Source: an uncultured Spartobacteria bacterium (GTDB lineage Bacteria > Verrucomicrobiota > Verrucomicrobiia > Chthoniobacterales > Terrimicrobiaceae). Taken from it: a DNA stretch of 64,000 nt. Where the stretch lies: positions 1 through 64,000 of the forward strand of contig CALCJD010000119.1 of the NCBI GenBank assembly GCA_937960895.1. The letters run 5' to 3'. Shown in pieces: positions 17,634-26,390 of the stretch (positions are counted from its first letter, which is position 1; every line of letters starts with the position of its first letter). The notes beneath the pieces were generated by a model. The model searched no databases and was not told the origin of the DNA. It worked only from the letters and a program-made list of their open reading frames with translations. The translations under genes and the position numbers were made by a program.

Positions 17634-18506
17634 ATGTCCGACTGGAAATCTCAAACGCTCACGCTGGGCCACTCGCCCGATCCCGACGATGCCTTCATGT
17701 TTTACGCCATGGCGGAGGAGAAGATCGACCTCCGTGGCTACAAGTTTCAGCACATCCTGCAGGATATTCAGACCCTGAACGAACGCGCCACGCGCGGCGA
17801 ACTGCACATCACCGCCGTCTCGATTCATTCGCTGGCCTACGTGCTGGACAAATACGCGCTCCTGCCCAGCGGGGCCAGCATGGGTGACGGCTATGGACCG
17901 ATGTTTGTGGCCAAGGAGGGCCCGGCGGCGTCCGCTTCCGACGGGGAACGGAAAGCCTGGCTGCGGGGCAAAAAAATCGCCGTCCCCGGGCGCATGACCA
18001 GCGCCTTCCTCGCGGCGCAGCTTTTCCTCGGCCGCGACTTCGATCACATCGTGATCCCCTTCGATGAAATTTTCGCCGCCGTGCATTCCGGCCGGGCCGA
18101 TGTGGGGCTCATCATTCACGAGGGTCAGCTGACCTATCAAAATGAGGGATTCGTCAACATCCTCGACCTCGGCGAATGGTGGAAGCGCACCCGCGGGCTC
18201 CCGCTGCCGCTCGGAGGAAACGTCGTGCGCAAGGACATCCCGCACGAAGTGCGCCTCGAACTGGCCGACATCCTGCACGAAAGCATCGCCTACGGACTCA
18301 AGGACCGCGCGCCCGCGGTGAACCACAGCATGGCCCACGCCCGCGGCATGGACGTCCCCCTCGCCGACCGTTTCATCGGCATGTATGTCAACGACTACAC
18401 GCTCGACTACGGCGACACCGGCCGCGCCGCCATCCGGCAATTCCTCGGCGAAGCCGCGGAAGCCGGACTGATCCCGGCGATCAAGGAACTGGAATTTGTC
18501 GAGTAG
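17634..18506 (+). CDS. mqnD: MqnD-like 1,4-dihydroxy-6-naphthoate synthase / MqnA-MqnD-SBP family protein
   Basis: This 290-residue periplasmic-binding-fold protein matches the MqnA/MqnD group of the futalosine menaquinone pathway. It opens with LTLGHSPDPDDAFMFYAM (MqnD usually has SPCPNDTF), continues with ITAVSIHS and the segment IIHEGQLTYQNEG with the expected catalytic His, then DLGEWWKRTRGLPLPLGGNVV. No signal peptide is present, which fits a cytoplasmic enzyme rather than a transporter component. The start at 17634 matches the family N-terminus. Substitutions in the first motif leave some doubt about whether it is true MqnD. No other mqn genes are in the window. Confidence 0.75.
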   Translation: MSDWKSQTLTLGHSPDPDDAFMFYAMAEEKIDLRGYKFQHILQDIQTLNERATRGELHITAVSIHSLAYVLDKYALLPSGASMGDGYGPMFVAKEGPAASASDGERKAWLRGKKIAVPGRMTSAFLAAQLFLGRDFDHIVIPFDEIFAAVHSGRADVGLIIHEGQLTYQNEGFVNILDLGEWWKRTRGLPLPLGGNVVRKDIPHEVRLELADILHESIAYGLKDRAPAVNHSMAHARGMDVPLADRFIGMYVNDYTLDYGDTGRAAIRQFLGEAAEAGLIPAIKELEFVE

Positions 18507-18587
18507 GCCCGGGAACGTCAGCCCTTTCGGCACGGGTGGCGGATGAACCCCGCCATCCGGTCCCCACAAGCAAGCCTCCGTCCGGCG

Positions 18588-19622
18588 TCAACGGGATTCC
18601 CCGCCGGGGTGTGACAACATTTCGTCCGCCGCCCGCGAACATCCCCGGGGCAGGGCGGCGGGGTCACGTCCGAGCAGTTCGAAATCCTGGCCGCGGCGGA
18701 TGGCCAGATCGCGTGTCTGCAACGCACAGCAGGATCCCACATTGGCCAGGTCAAAAATCCGCAGCACGCCGGTTTCCCCCTCCGCCACCTCGCGTCCCGT
18801 CTCGGGGTCGAGCACCAACGCCCGCACCCAAGGGGCGCCGGAATGCGGACGGCCGAGCCCCCGGGTGTAAAACTGGGAACTGAGCTCGGTCATCCCGTAT
18901 TCGTTCCAGATGTCCCCGGGAGACAATCCCAACCGGGCCTCGAAGAGGGCATAGAGGTCCGCCTTCGGCAGATTGCGCCGCGTGCCCTTGTAGCCCCCGG
19001 TTTCCACCGCGAGCGATCCGGAAGGCAGACCGAGCGAACGCTCTCCGAGCCATTCGAAAAAATCGAGAAACGCCAGGGCGGTGCCGAACAGCGTCAGCGG
19101 CGTCTTTTGGGACTCGATGCGACGGACCAATTCCTCCCAGCGCCCGAGGAAAAAATTTTCCTCCGGCGCCAACCATCCCGCCATGCAACTGAGCGAGGAA
19201 TGCGGGGCCGCCGAAGGCGGCGGCAGCAGGCACAGGGTCGCCTGAATGGGCAGACCGGCGCGGCGCCAGCCTCCGAGGGCCGCCTCGCGGTAGAGATCGA
19301 GTGTGAAAAAATCGTGCGTCCCGTGCCCCTCCCCCGTTGTACCGCTGGTGTGAAAGGATCGGATGACCCGCTCCGCCGGAAAACACCGGATGGCCGCATG
19401 GCGAAACGCGGAAAGCGGAAGCGCGGGCACGTCGCGCCATGTGTCGGGATTGCGTAGCGATACGCAGTAGGCGTGGTACGCGGGACAGAATTTTCGCTGG
19501 TGTACGTGGGTCTCCAGCAGCAGCTGGCCGAAATCCCCTTGTCCCTCCCGGATAAAGTCCAGAACCTTTGTCGTCAGGATCACCAGATCTTCGGCATCCT
19601 GGCCCAATTTTTGCTTACTCAT
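18588..19622 (-). CDS. LuxE-like acyl-protein synthetase (AMP-forming ligase)
   Basis: This 344-residue protein resembles LuxE, the acyl-protein synthetase of fatty-acid reductase complexes, a compact adenylate-forming enzyme. Visible are the phosphate-binding loop SFHTSGTTGEGHGTHDF (about 89-105), the WNEYGMTELSSQFY motif near 240 and a C-terminal TRDLAI segment. Family members activate an acyl group as its adenylate and load it on a cysteine. There is no luxC reductase or lux gene nearby, so bioluminescence is not implied. It is divergent from the TPR operon across 61 bases. Substrate and partner are unknown. Confidence 0.82.
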   Translation of the reverse strand: MSKQKLGQDAEDLVILTTKVLDFIREGQGDFGQLLLETHVHQRKFCPAYHAYCVSLRNPDTWRDVPALPLSAFRHAAIRCFPAERVIRSFHTSGTTGEGHGTHDFFTLDLYREAALGGWRRAGLPIQATLCLLPPPSAAPHSSLSCMAGWLAPEENFFLGRWEELVRRIESQKTPLTLFGTALAFLDFFEWLGERSLGLPSGSLAVETGGYKGTRRNLPKADLYALFEARLGLSPGDIWNEYGMTELSSQFYTRGLGRPHSGAPWVRALVLDPETGREVAEGETGVLRIFDLANVGSCCALQTRDLAIRRGQDFELLGRDPAALPRGCSRAADEMLSHPGGESR

Positions 19623-19683
19623 GAGATCCTTATGGCGGAATTGTCACGCACAGCTTCGCAAGGGTTTCCGTAAACGTGATGTG

Positions 19684-22533
19684 ATGTCCAAGAGAGTCCT
19701 GGTTGTGGGTTTGGGGTGTTGGTGCGCTCTCGTGTCCGCGGGAGCCGAGTCCCGGATTTCCGCCAACGACGCCAATCTCACCGCGGAGGAGCTTGCGGTC
19801 AATGCCAGCCAGCTCTACGCCGCCGGAAAATATGCCGAGGCCGCCGCGAAATACCAGGCCTTCCTCACGGCTTACGGCCGGGCCAAGGAGGCCCAGGCCG
19901 CGGTGCGGGGCATGCGGTATCCGCTCGCCATGTGCCTCCTGCATCTCCAGAAGTTCGCCGAGGCCCGGGAGGCCATTGCGGAGGCCCTGGCCCACGAACC
20001 GCCGCTCGCGCAGCAGGAAAGGCAGGGACTGACCTTCTGGAAAGGGGTCTGCGAGCTGCAGGAAAAGGACCACGAAGCGGCGCGGACAACCTTCGGGCAG
20101 TTCATCGCCCTGTTTCCGCCCGGCGCGGAGCGCAATCCCAACCACGCGGCGCTTTATCCGGCCGCCCGAAAAATTCCCGAGGCCCGCCTGCTCATCGGAG
20201 CCTCGCTGCTGCTCGACGAAAAATTTCCGGAAGCGGCGGCCCATTTTGCCGGAATCAAATCCGGTCTCGCCCCGGTGGATCGCGGTCGGGCCGCCGTGAT
20301 GGAATTGTACGCCCGGCTCGAGGCCAATGACGAGGACGGGGCCATGGCCCTGGTCGCGGAGGAATATCCGCGCATGGGCGAACTCCTGCAGCTGGCGGCC
20401 TTTCAGACCCTCACCCTCGAACTCGGATCCCGGCTTCTGGAAAAGGAGGAACACCGCAAGGCCATCGTCTGCCTGCAGCGCATCTGGAGCGCCGAGCGGT
20501 TGCTCAAACATCAGCAGAACCGCCTGACGGATCTGGAATCCAAACTCCAGGCGGCCGAGGCCAATCCGGGCGGGGATCCCTACCGGAAATTCCAACTCGG
20601 CCAGATGATCGCCAAGGTGCGCCGTGAAATCGCCCATTTCAAAAAAATCGACGCCTTCGATTCGGCGGTCCGGTTTCGCCTCGCCTCGGCCTACCAGGGA
20701 ATGCAGCGCCACCGGGAATCGGCCCTGATTCTTGAGGCCATGCTCACCGATCTGCCTCCCGATCCGGTGGTGGAGTCCGCTTCCATCCATCTCATCCAAT
20801 GTTGGAACCAGATCGAACGCTGGCCCAAGGCCATCGAGGCGGCGAAGCTGTTCGCCGCGAAGTTCCCCCAATCCGAACGCCTTCCCCTCGCCCTCTACCT
20901 CCAGGGTATCGCCGAGCAGAGGGACCTGCGCCACGACGACGCGGTCGCGACGTTTGCCGGCCTCGCCGAAAAGCATCCGAAGTCGGAATTTGCGCCCCGC
21001 GCGCTCTTCATGAAGGGATTTTCCCTGCTCCTTGCCGAGCGCAACAGGGAGGCCATTGCGGTCTTCGAGGAATTTCCCCGTTCGTATCCCGGCCACGAGA
21101 TGCGCGATTCCGCGGCCTACTGGCGCGGCATGGCGTATTCGTTCGACAAGCAATTCGCCCGCGCCCGGGAGGTGATGGATGAGTATCTCAAACGCCACCC
21201 CGACGGCCTCCATCGCACAGAGGCGATCTTTCGCAAGGCCTATTGCGCACAGCAGCTCGAGGACTACACCACAAGCATCCGGGAGCTGTCTGCCTTCCTG
21301 CGCGAACATCCCGGTCATGACCTGATCCCCGAGGCCCGGGTGCTTCTCGGCGACGCCCTGATGAATGAGGGACGGATGGACGAGGGCATTGCCGCGCTGG
21401 CGGGCATTCCCCAAACCGCAACGCGGTTTTACGAGGAAGGGGTTTTCAAGATCGGCAAGGCCTACAAGCTGATGGAGGAATACGGTCGCCTGCGCGATCA
21501 CATGACGGAGTTCGTCGCGGCGAATCCCCGGAGTCCGCGCGTGGCCGAAGCCATCTACCACATCGGCTGGGTCTGGCGTCAGGAAGGGAACATCGCCAAG
21601 GCGCGGGAGGTGTACTGGGACGCCGTTCATCAATACGGCAACGATGCGGAAATCCGTTCCGTCGACGACCTATTTCCGGCCCTGGGAAAACTCTACAGGG
21701 GTCCGGACGAGACCGCGCAATACCTCGCGCGGTTGCGGGACCTGCGGGAGGATGCGGAGGCCAAACAACGGACCACCCTCGTCATGCGGGCGCTCTGGGC
21801 CCAGGCCATTGCCCTGCGCAAAACCGATCCCGCGCGTTCCCAACAGCTCCTGCTCGAGGCCGCCCCGCTGGCCAATGTCCAGACCGCCAATCCGCAATTG
21901 CTGGCCGATTTCGCGGAGGCCTTCCTGGCGGCGGGACGCACGAAGGAGGGCGAACAAATGTGGCGCGACCTCGTGAAATGGAATCCGCGGGCCCCGCAAA
22001 AGGACCGCGCCCTCGCCGCACTCGGCCTGCTGGAAATGGAGCGCGGCAATGAAAAGGCCGCCCTCGGATATTTCGACCGCTTCGAACGCGAGACCCTGGG
22101 CTCGGGGATTTTTGGAAAAACCCTTCTCGCCAAGGCCCGCCTGCTCGAAGAACGCGGTTTGAAGCCCGAGGCGCGCAAGACGCTGGAGGCGGTGCTGGCC
22201 AATCCGACCTCCACCGGACCGGAAAAGGCCGAGGCGCTCTTTCGCATTGGAGACCTTTACATGCGGGAGGGAAAGCCGGGGCTCGCCGTGCCGTATTTCC
22301 AGCGCATCTACGTGATGCATGGACGCTGGCGCGATTGGGTGGCCCGGGCCTATCTGCGGAGCGGCGAAGCCTTCGAAAAGCTCGCCGACGACCTGAGCGC
22401 GCGCCGCACCTACCAGGAACTCCTCGAAAAGGAGGATCTCGCGGATCTCCATGAAACCGCCCTCGCCCGCCGGCGCCTCGATGCCCTGGGCGGTCCGCTG
22501 CCCAAATCCGAACCCGCCCCCGCCGAAGGATGA
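19684..22533 (+). CDS. Secreted large TPR-repeat protein, first gene of the ExbB/ExbD operon
   Basis: This 949-residue protein has a signal peptide (about 1-21, ending around SAGAES) and then almost continuous tetratricopeptide-type helical repeats, many with the signature of small residues, Ala-x-x-x-(Y/F) and a trailing Pro (for example YAAGKYAEAAAKYQAFL). A predicted coiled segment lies near 275-300. It is expected in the periplasm as a protein-binding scaffold. ATG at 19684 was chosen over an upstream in-frame ATG because the signal peptide starts there. Its stop overlaps the next start by 4 bases. The adjacent proton-channel genes suggest it is the periplasmic arm of an energised complex (inference). 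Confidence 0.9.
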   Translation: MSKRVLVVGLGCWCALVSAGAESRISANDANLTAEELAVNASQLYAAGKYAEAAAKYQAFLTAYGRAKEAQAAVRGMRYPLAMCLLHLQKFAEAREAIAEALAHEPPLAQQERQGLTFWKGVCELQEKDHEAARTTFGQFIALFPPGAERNPNHAALYPAARKIPEARLLIGASLLLDEKFPEAAAHFAGIKSGLAPVDRGRAAVMELYARLEANDEDGAMALVAEEYPRMGELLQLAAFQTLTLELGSRLLEKEEHRKAIVCLQRIWSAERLLKHQQNRLTDLESKLQAAEANPGGDPYRKFQLGQMIAKVRREIAHFKKIDAFDSAVRFRLASAYQGMQRHRESALILEAMLTDLPPDPVVESASIHLIQCWNQIERWPKAIEAAKLFAAKFPQSERLPLALYLQGIAEQRDLRHDDAVATFAGLAEKHPKSEFAPRALFMKGFSLLLAERNREAIAVFEEFPRSYPGHEMRDSAAYWRGMAYSFDKQFARAREVMDEYLKRHPDGLHRTEAIFRKAYCAQQLEDYTTSIRELSAFLREHPGHDLIPEARVLLGDALMNEGRMDEGIAALAGIPQTATRFYEEGVFKIGKAYKLMEEYGRLRDHMTEFVAANPRSPRVAEAIYHIGWVWRQEGNIAKAREVYWDAVHQYGNDAEIRSVDDLFPALGKLYRGPDETAQYLARLRDLREDAEAKQRTTLVMRALWAQAIALRKTDPARSQQLLLEAAPLANVQTANPQLLADFAEAFLAAGRTKEGEQMWRDLVKWNPRAPQKDRALAALGLLEMERGNEKAALGYFDRFERETLGSGIFGKTLLAKARLLEERGLKPEARKTLEAVLANPTSTGPEKAEALFRIGDLYMREGKPGLAVPYFQRIYVMHGRWRDWVARAYLRSGEAFEKLADDLSARRTYQELLEKEDLADLHETALARRRLDALGGPLPKSEPAPAEG

Positions 22534-23516
22534 AACGATTCCTGTGCCTCATTCTGACCGGCCTGGCCTGGCGTGCCGCGCGGACCCAGACCCCGCCCCA
22601 GTTCGACACCCTCTTTCTTCAGCGAGGCGACCGGATGGTCGGGAAACTGATTGCCGTCGAAGACGCAAACATCCGCCTGCAGCGTCCGCTTCCCCCGCCG
22701 CCGGGCACCACGGAGCCGGCCACGCCGGTGTTCGCCACCGTGACCCTCCCGCGGGCGGACATTGCCTCCATCGAGTTTGCACCGGACGAAACGCGCGATC
22801 GCCTGATCCGCGAGGCCACCGTCGCACAACTGCCCGAAATGGAGGCGCTCTGGAAACGCTTCGAACCCTGGCTCTCCATCCCCCGATCGCCCGCCGGCGC
22901 CATCGGTCTCGCCTACGGCAACATTCTTCTGCGTTCGAAAGATCCGGATCATGCCGCCCGGGCCCTCGCCCTGTTTCGCCAGATCGAACGTCAGTCCTGG
23001 AGCGAGGATGATCTCATGGGAGCCAAACAGGGCCGGCTGCGCGCCATGGTGGCCACGGGACAGGCCGCCGAAGCCGTCCAGGAAGCCGCCGAACTCGCGA
23101 GGATCTCCGAGGATCCCACCGTGCTTGTGCAGGCCAAATACATTCTGGCGGAGGCCGCCGACAGGGCCCTGCGCAAGCTCGTCGAGGACAATCCGCGCTG
23201 GGAGGAGGATGTTTTTGTGGCCCCGGAACGCCACCGCCTCTACCACGAGGCGCTCGACCTCTATCTTCATCCCTATCTGTTTTTCGGATCCGAAACCGAG
23301 GCCGCCTCGCGCGGACTGTGGGGCGCCTGCGGCGTGCTTCAATTCGCCGGGGACCTGGAACAGGCCGCCGAACTCGCCCGCGATCTCGTCACCATCTACC
23401 CCGACACCCCCTACGCCGTTCTCGCCAGGAAATTTCTCGACGACCTTCCCGACGCCATCCGCAACCCGGACGCCGAAAAGGACGTCACCGCAAAACCCAC
23501 CGCAAAAAAATCATGA
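22530..23516 (+). CDS. Secreted helical-repeat hypothetical protein of the ExbB/ExbD operon
   Basis: This 328-residue protein starts with a signal-like MKRFLCLILTGLAWRAART. A short beta-rich part follows (about 25-85, FDTLFLQRGDRMVGKLIAVED), then Ala-rich helices resembling TPR-like repeats and a Lys-rich tail. No enzyme motif is visible. ATGA overlaps with both neighbours show it is translated with the TPR protein and ExbB, so it is likely a periplasmic partner of that complex. It is not recognised as a known family. Confidence 0.82.
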   Translation: MKRFLCLILTGLAWRAARTQTPPQFDTLFLQRGDRMVGKLIAVEDANIRLQRPLPPPPGTTEPATPVFATVTLPRADIASIEFAPDETRDRLIREATVAQLPEMEALWKRFEPWLSIPRSPAGAIGLAYGNILLRSKDPDHAARALALFRQIERQSWSEDDLMGAKQGRLRAMVATGQAAEAVQEAAELARISEDPTVLVQAKYILAEAADRALRKLVEDNPRWEEDVFVAPERHRLYHEALDLYLHPYLFFGSETEAASRGLWGACGVLQFAGDLEQAAELARDLVTIYPDTPYAVLARKFLDDLPDAIRNPDAEKDVTAKPTAKKS

Positions 23517-24325
23517 AAACCAGACACCTCATTCCCGTCCTGGCCCTGACGGCCCTTGCCTGTCTCGCGCCCCTCACCGTCCGCGCCCAGCCCGGCGCGC
23601 CCGCGGCGGAAACCACCAAACCGCCGCCGAAGGACAAGACCCTGCTCGACACCTTCAACGCCGGCGGCCCCTTCATGTGGCCCATCCTGCTCTGCTCCAT
23701 CGGCACCGCCGCGGTGGCGGTTTATTGTTTTCTCCACATCAACGGCAACAAACTCATGCCCAAGGCACAGGTGGAGGCCGTCGGTCAGTTCATGCAGGCC
23801 CGTGACGCCGGCGGCGCCTACGCCCTGTGTCACAACGCACCCAACATGTTTTCCAACACCATGGCCGCCGCCCTCCTCAAGGTGAACTTCGAGAAGGAAA
23901 ATGCCAACAAGGCCTCCATGGAACAGGCCGCCGCCGAAACGCTCGCCAACGAGGAAACCAAGCTCAATCTCTGGGTCAACTACCTCAATGTCTTCGCGAC
24001 GATCGGTCCGATGCTCGGACTTCTGGGCACCGTCACCGGCATGATCGCCAGCTTCGACATGCTCGCCATCGGCAAATCCGAACCCGCCGATCTCGCCGGC
24101 GGTATCGGCGAGGCCATGATCACCACGGCCGGGGGACTCATCGTGGGCATCCCGGCCATGTTCCTCTATTTCTTCTTCCGCAACGCCCTCGCCATCCAGA
24201 TCGCCAACATCCAGAAACGCGTCACCTTCATGCTCGATCTGCTGTCCGGGGAGTTGAAAATCCAGGGCGCCAGCGCGGAGTATGAACAGGCCCCCGCTTC
24301 CGCCGAACCGGTTCCGGCCGCCTGA
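23513..24325 (+). CDS. exbB: MotA/TolQ/ExbB proton channel protein with N-terminal signal
   Basis: This 270-residue inner-membrane protein carries a signal sequence (about 1-25), then three membrane helices (about 50-72, 155-178 and 202-225). The family core is present: NVFATIGPMLGLLGTVTGM followed by GGIGEAMITTAGGLIVGIPA. Together with ExbD it forms a proton-motive-force-driven channel. The extra leader and an approximately 20-residue Pro/Lys linker before the first helix are typical of the long ExbB forms seen outside Proteobacteria. The start at 23513 overlaps the upstream stop (ATGA). Confidence 0.95.
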   Translation: MKTRHLIPVLALTALACLAPLTVRAQPGAPAAETTKPPPKDKTLLDTFNAGGPFMWPILLCSIGTAAVAVYCFLHINGNKLMPKAQVEAVGQFMQARDAGGAYALCHNAPNMFSNTMAAALLKVNFEKENANKASMEQAAAETLANEETKLNLWVNYLNVFATIGPMLGLLGTVTGMIASFDMLAIGKSEPADLAGGIGEAMITTAGGLIVGIPAMFLYFFFRNALAIQIANIQKRVTFMLDLLSGELKIQGASAEYEQAPASAEPVPAA

Positions 24326-24336
24326 TTCCCTCCGCC

Positions 24337-24744
24337 ATGCGCCTGCCGAAAAAGCCGGAGGATGAGGTGGGGTTCCAACTCGCCCCCATGATCGACATGA
24401 CCTTCCTGCTGCTGGTCTTCTTCATGGTGACCACGAAGATCTCCAAGGAACAGGTCAAGATGGAGATCAGGCTGCCCACCGCAAGCAATGCGGTCATTCC
24501 CAACAACCTCGCCGACCGGGACATCATCAGCATCGACGCGGAGGGCCGGTATTTTGTCGGACAGAACGAAATGTCGCGCAAGGATCTCACCGCCTACATC
24601 AAGGAGCGGTTCAAGAACTTCCCGCCCCTCCGGATATATGTGCGCGCCGACAAAAACACGCCCGGCAAACAGATCAAGGAGCTCATGAAGATCGCCAGCG
24701 AAGCCGGCGCAATCAATGTGATCTTCGGAACCTATCAGGACTGA
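24337..24744 (+). CDS. exbD: ExbD/TolR-family protein, first copy
   Basis: This 135-residue protein has one N-terminal membrane helix and a periplasmic domain. The helix carries the family motif APMIDMTFLLLVFFMV with the proton-transfer Asp at D20. The periplasmic part shows the late conserved YVRADKNTPGKQIKELMKIA segment. It begins 11 bases after exbB. It lies in tandem with a second ExbD; the two copies could form a heterodimer in the ExbB pore, as in some TolQR/ExbBD systems (inference). Confidence 0.95.
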   Translation: MRLPKKPEDEVGFQLAPMIDMTFLLLVFFMVTTKISKEQVKMEIRLPTASNAVIPNNLADRDIISIDAEGRYFVGQNEMSRKDLTAYIKERFKNFPPLRIYVRADKNTPGKQIKELMKIASEAGAINVIFGTYQD

Positions 24745-24749
24745 TCCCC

Positions 24750-25196
24750 ATGCAACTCCGCCGCAAGGACGTCCAGACCGTGGAAATGCAGATGGGACCC
24801 ATGATCGACATGGTGTTCCTCCTGCTGGTCTTCTTCATGGTGACGGCGAAACCGGTCAAACAGGAAAGCGACATCAACCTCGGCCTCCCCGGCACCGTCG
24901 CCCAGGAGGAAAGCGTCGACATTCCCGACGAACAACGCATCATCATCCGCGCCGACGGACAGGTCATCCTCAACGACCAGCCGATGGACTCCGCGGCCAG
25001 CACGGAACTTCCCGCGCTGCTGGCGACGCTGAAGCGTTTCAAGGAAGCGGCCGACGCCAACCGGAGCGAAGCGCTCATCACCATCCAGGCCGACGACGGC
25101 GCCCGGCATCAACGCATCGTCGATGTGCTCAATGTCTGCGCCAAAGCCCGGATCACCGGCGTCACCTTTGCCGATGATTCCGAAGAGGAAAGCTGA
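24750..25196 (+). CDS. exbD: ExbD/TolR-family protein, second copy
   Basis: This 148-residue ExbD has the same layout as its neighbour: helix with GPMIDMVFLLLVFFMVTA and the proton-transfer Asp at D20, then a periplasmic domain ending in LNVCAKARITGVTFADD. The domain differs enough from the first copy to suggest separate roles. Only 5 bases separate it from the first copy, and its stop overlaps the ATG of the VWA gene in TGATG. Confidence 0.95.
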   Translation: MQLRRKDVQTVEMQMGPMIDMVFLLLVFFMVTAKPVKQESDINLGLPGTVAQEESVDIPDEQRIIIRADGQVILNDQPMDSAASTELPALLATLKRFKEAADANRSEALITIQADDGARHQRIVDVLNVCAKARITGVTFADDSEEES

Positions 25197-26230
25197 TGCC
25201 CGCGGCCGTTGAATCCCTGCTCAACGACGACGTCCTGACGAAAAAACGGCGTCGCCGGCTCATTTTTTCGATCATCACCGGCGTCGTCGTCCTGCATCTT
25301 GCCGTGGGATTCTTCGCCGGCGTCTGGGTCATTGCCAAATACATCATGCCGCCCCCGGCCACCTTCGAGGTCAAGAAGGACATCCGCCTGCCGGCCAAGC
25401 AGCGCGAGCATCGCATGAACATGGCCGCCTTTGACGCGATGACCCCCAAGCCCACCTTCAACGACAAGATGCAGAGTCTGCGCCCGGCGCCGTTTTCCCT
25501 GCCGGAACTTCCCAAGATGCCGATGGATCAGATGCTGCCGCTCGATCCCGGCGAAATCCTCGCCGACCAGGTCTCCAGCCTCGTCGGGACGGCGGGCGCG
25601 GGAGCCGGAGGGCAGGGATCCGGCGGCCTTGAGGGGCTGGGCGGCGGCTTCAGCTTCATGGGTATCAAATCCCAGGGCAAACGCATCCTGCTGATTTTCG
25701 ACGTCTCCTCCAGCGTGGCCAACAAGGCGGCGGCCGGCGGCATTCCCCTCACCAAGATCCGCGACGAAACCATTGCCCTCATTGAATCGCTGCCGATCAG
25801 CGCGCGCTTCGGGCTCATTCAGTTCACCCAAAACTACAAGGCCTTCGCCAGGGAACTGCTGCCGGCGTCGGACCAGAACCGGGAGGCCGCCATCCAGTGG
25901 TTGAACGACGAATGGGTGGATTCCGGCATGATGACGGCCGGCCGCAAGGTGACCGGCAATCCGCGCGGCCTCGCCGGCGTGCTTGAGTTTGCCGCCACCA
26001 TGCAGCCCGATGTGATTTTCCTCATCTCCGACGCCAGCTTCCAATGGCGCGCCTCCGGCAGCCTGGCAAACATTCCCTGGGACGAGATCAAAAAAATTGT
26101 GAGGGGACCGCTTCAGGCCTCCGGCGGCTGCAGACTGAACTTTATCGGATTTGAGATGAAGCCCGCCGACCGCCTGGAAATGGGCGCCATCGCCCGCTCC
26201 TCGGGCGGGAAACTGCGCGAAATCAAATAG
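25196..26230 (+). CDS. Membrane-anchored von Willebrand factor A domain protein, last gene of the ExbB/ExbD operon
   Basis: This 344-residue protein has a basic N-terminus, one membrane helix (about 22-48), a Pro/Met-rich periplasmic linker (51-120), a Gly-rich stretch (131-151) and a VWA domain from about 160. The metal site DVSSS (D169, S171, S173) is intact, and FLISDASF resembles the late MIDAS Asp. The helix contains VVVLHLAVG with a buried His (H34), recalling the functional His of TonB and TolA. The layout (TM, long linker, C-terminal domain) and position right after exbD suggest it replaces TonB/TolA as energy transducer (inference). The target is unknown. Confidence 0.88.
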   Translation: MPAAVESLLNDDVLTKKRRRRLIFSIITGVVVLHLAVGFFAGVWVIAKYIMPPPATFEVKKDIRLPAKQREHRMNMAAFDAMTPKPTFNDKMQSLRPAPFSLPELPKMPMDQMLPLDPGEILADQVSSLVGTAGAGAGGQGSGGLEGLGGGFSFMGIKSQGKRILLIFDVSSSVANKAAAGGIPLTKIRDETIALIESLPISARFGLIQFTQNYKAFARELLPASDQNREAAIQWLNDEWVDSGMMTAGRKVTGNPRGLAGVLEFAATMQPDVIFLISDASFQWRASGSLANIPWDEIKKIVRGPLQASGGCRLNFIGFEMKPADRLEMGAIARSSGGKLREIK

Positions 26231-26390
26231 CGCCTTTTCCACGCGGCAGGACCGATATTGCCGCCCCCACGCGGCAGAACGGCTGCAACTTTTCGGAATG
26301 CGCTCCGGAACGCAACGCCTTTCCCGCCCATCACTTTCCCGCCCATCACCAGCCTTCGAAGGGCGGCGACAAAGGCGGACCGGCGCGGTC
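26231..26390. repeat. Convergent gap with short direct repeats and hairpin
   Basis: Between the VWA operon and the convergent esterase lie an 11-base direct repeat CCACGCGGCAG (26239-26249 and 26267-26277), a 6-bp-stem hairpin GCGGCA/TGCCGC (26243-26264) and a perfect tandem duplication of the 15-mer TTTCCCGCCCATCAC (26320-26334 and 26335-26349). The hairpin has no T-tract. The duplication looks like replication slippage; no coding frame is convincing. Confidence 0.7.

Noticed and set aside
18588..19622. Bioluminescence lux operon
   Set aside because: The LuxE-like gene stands alone; neighbours are unrelated.
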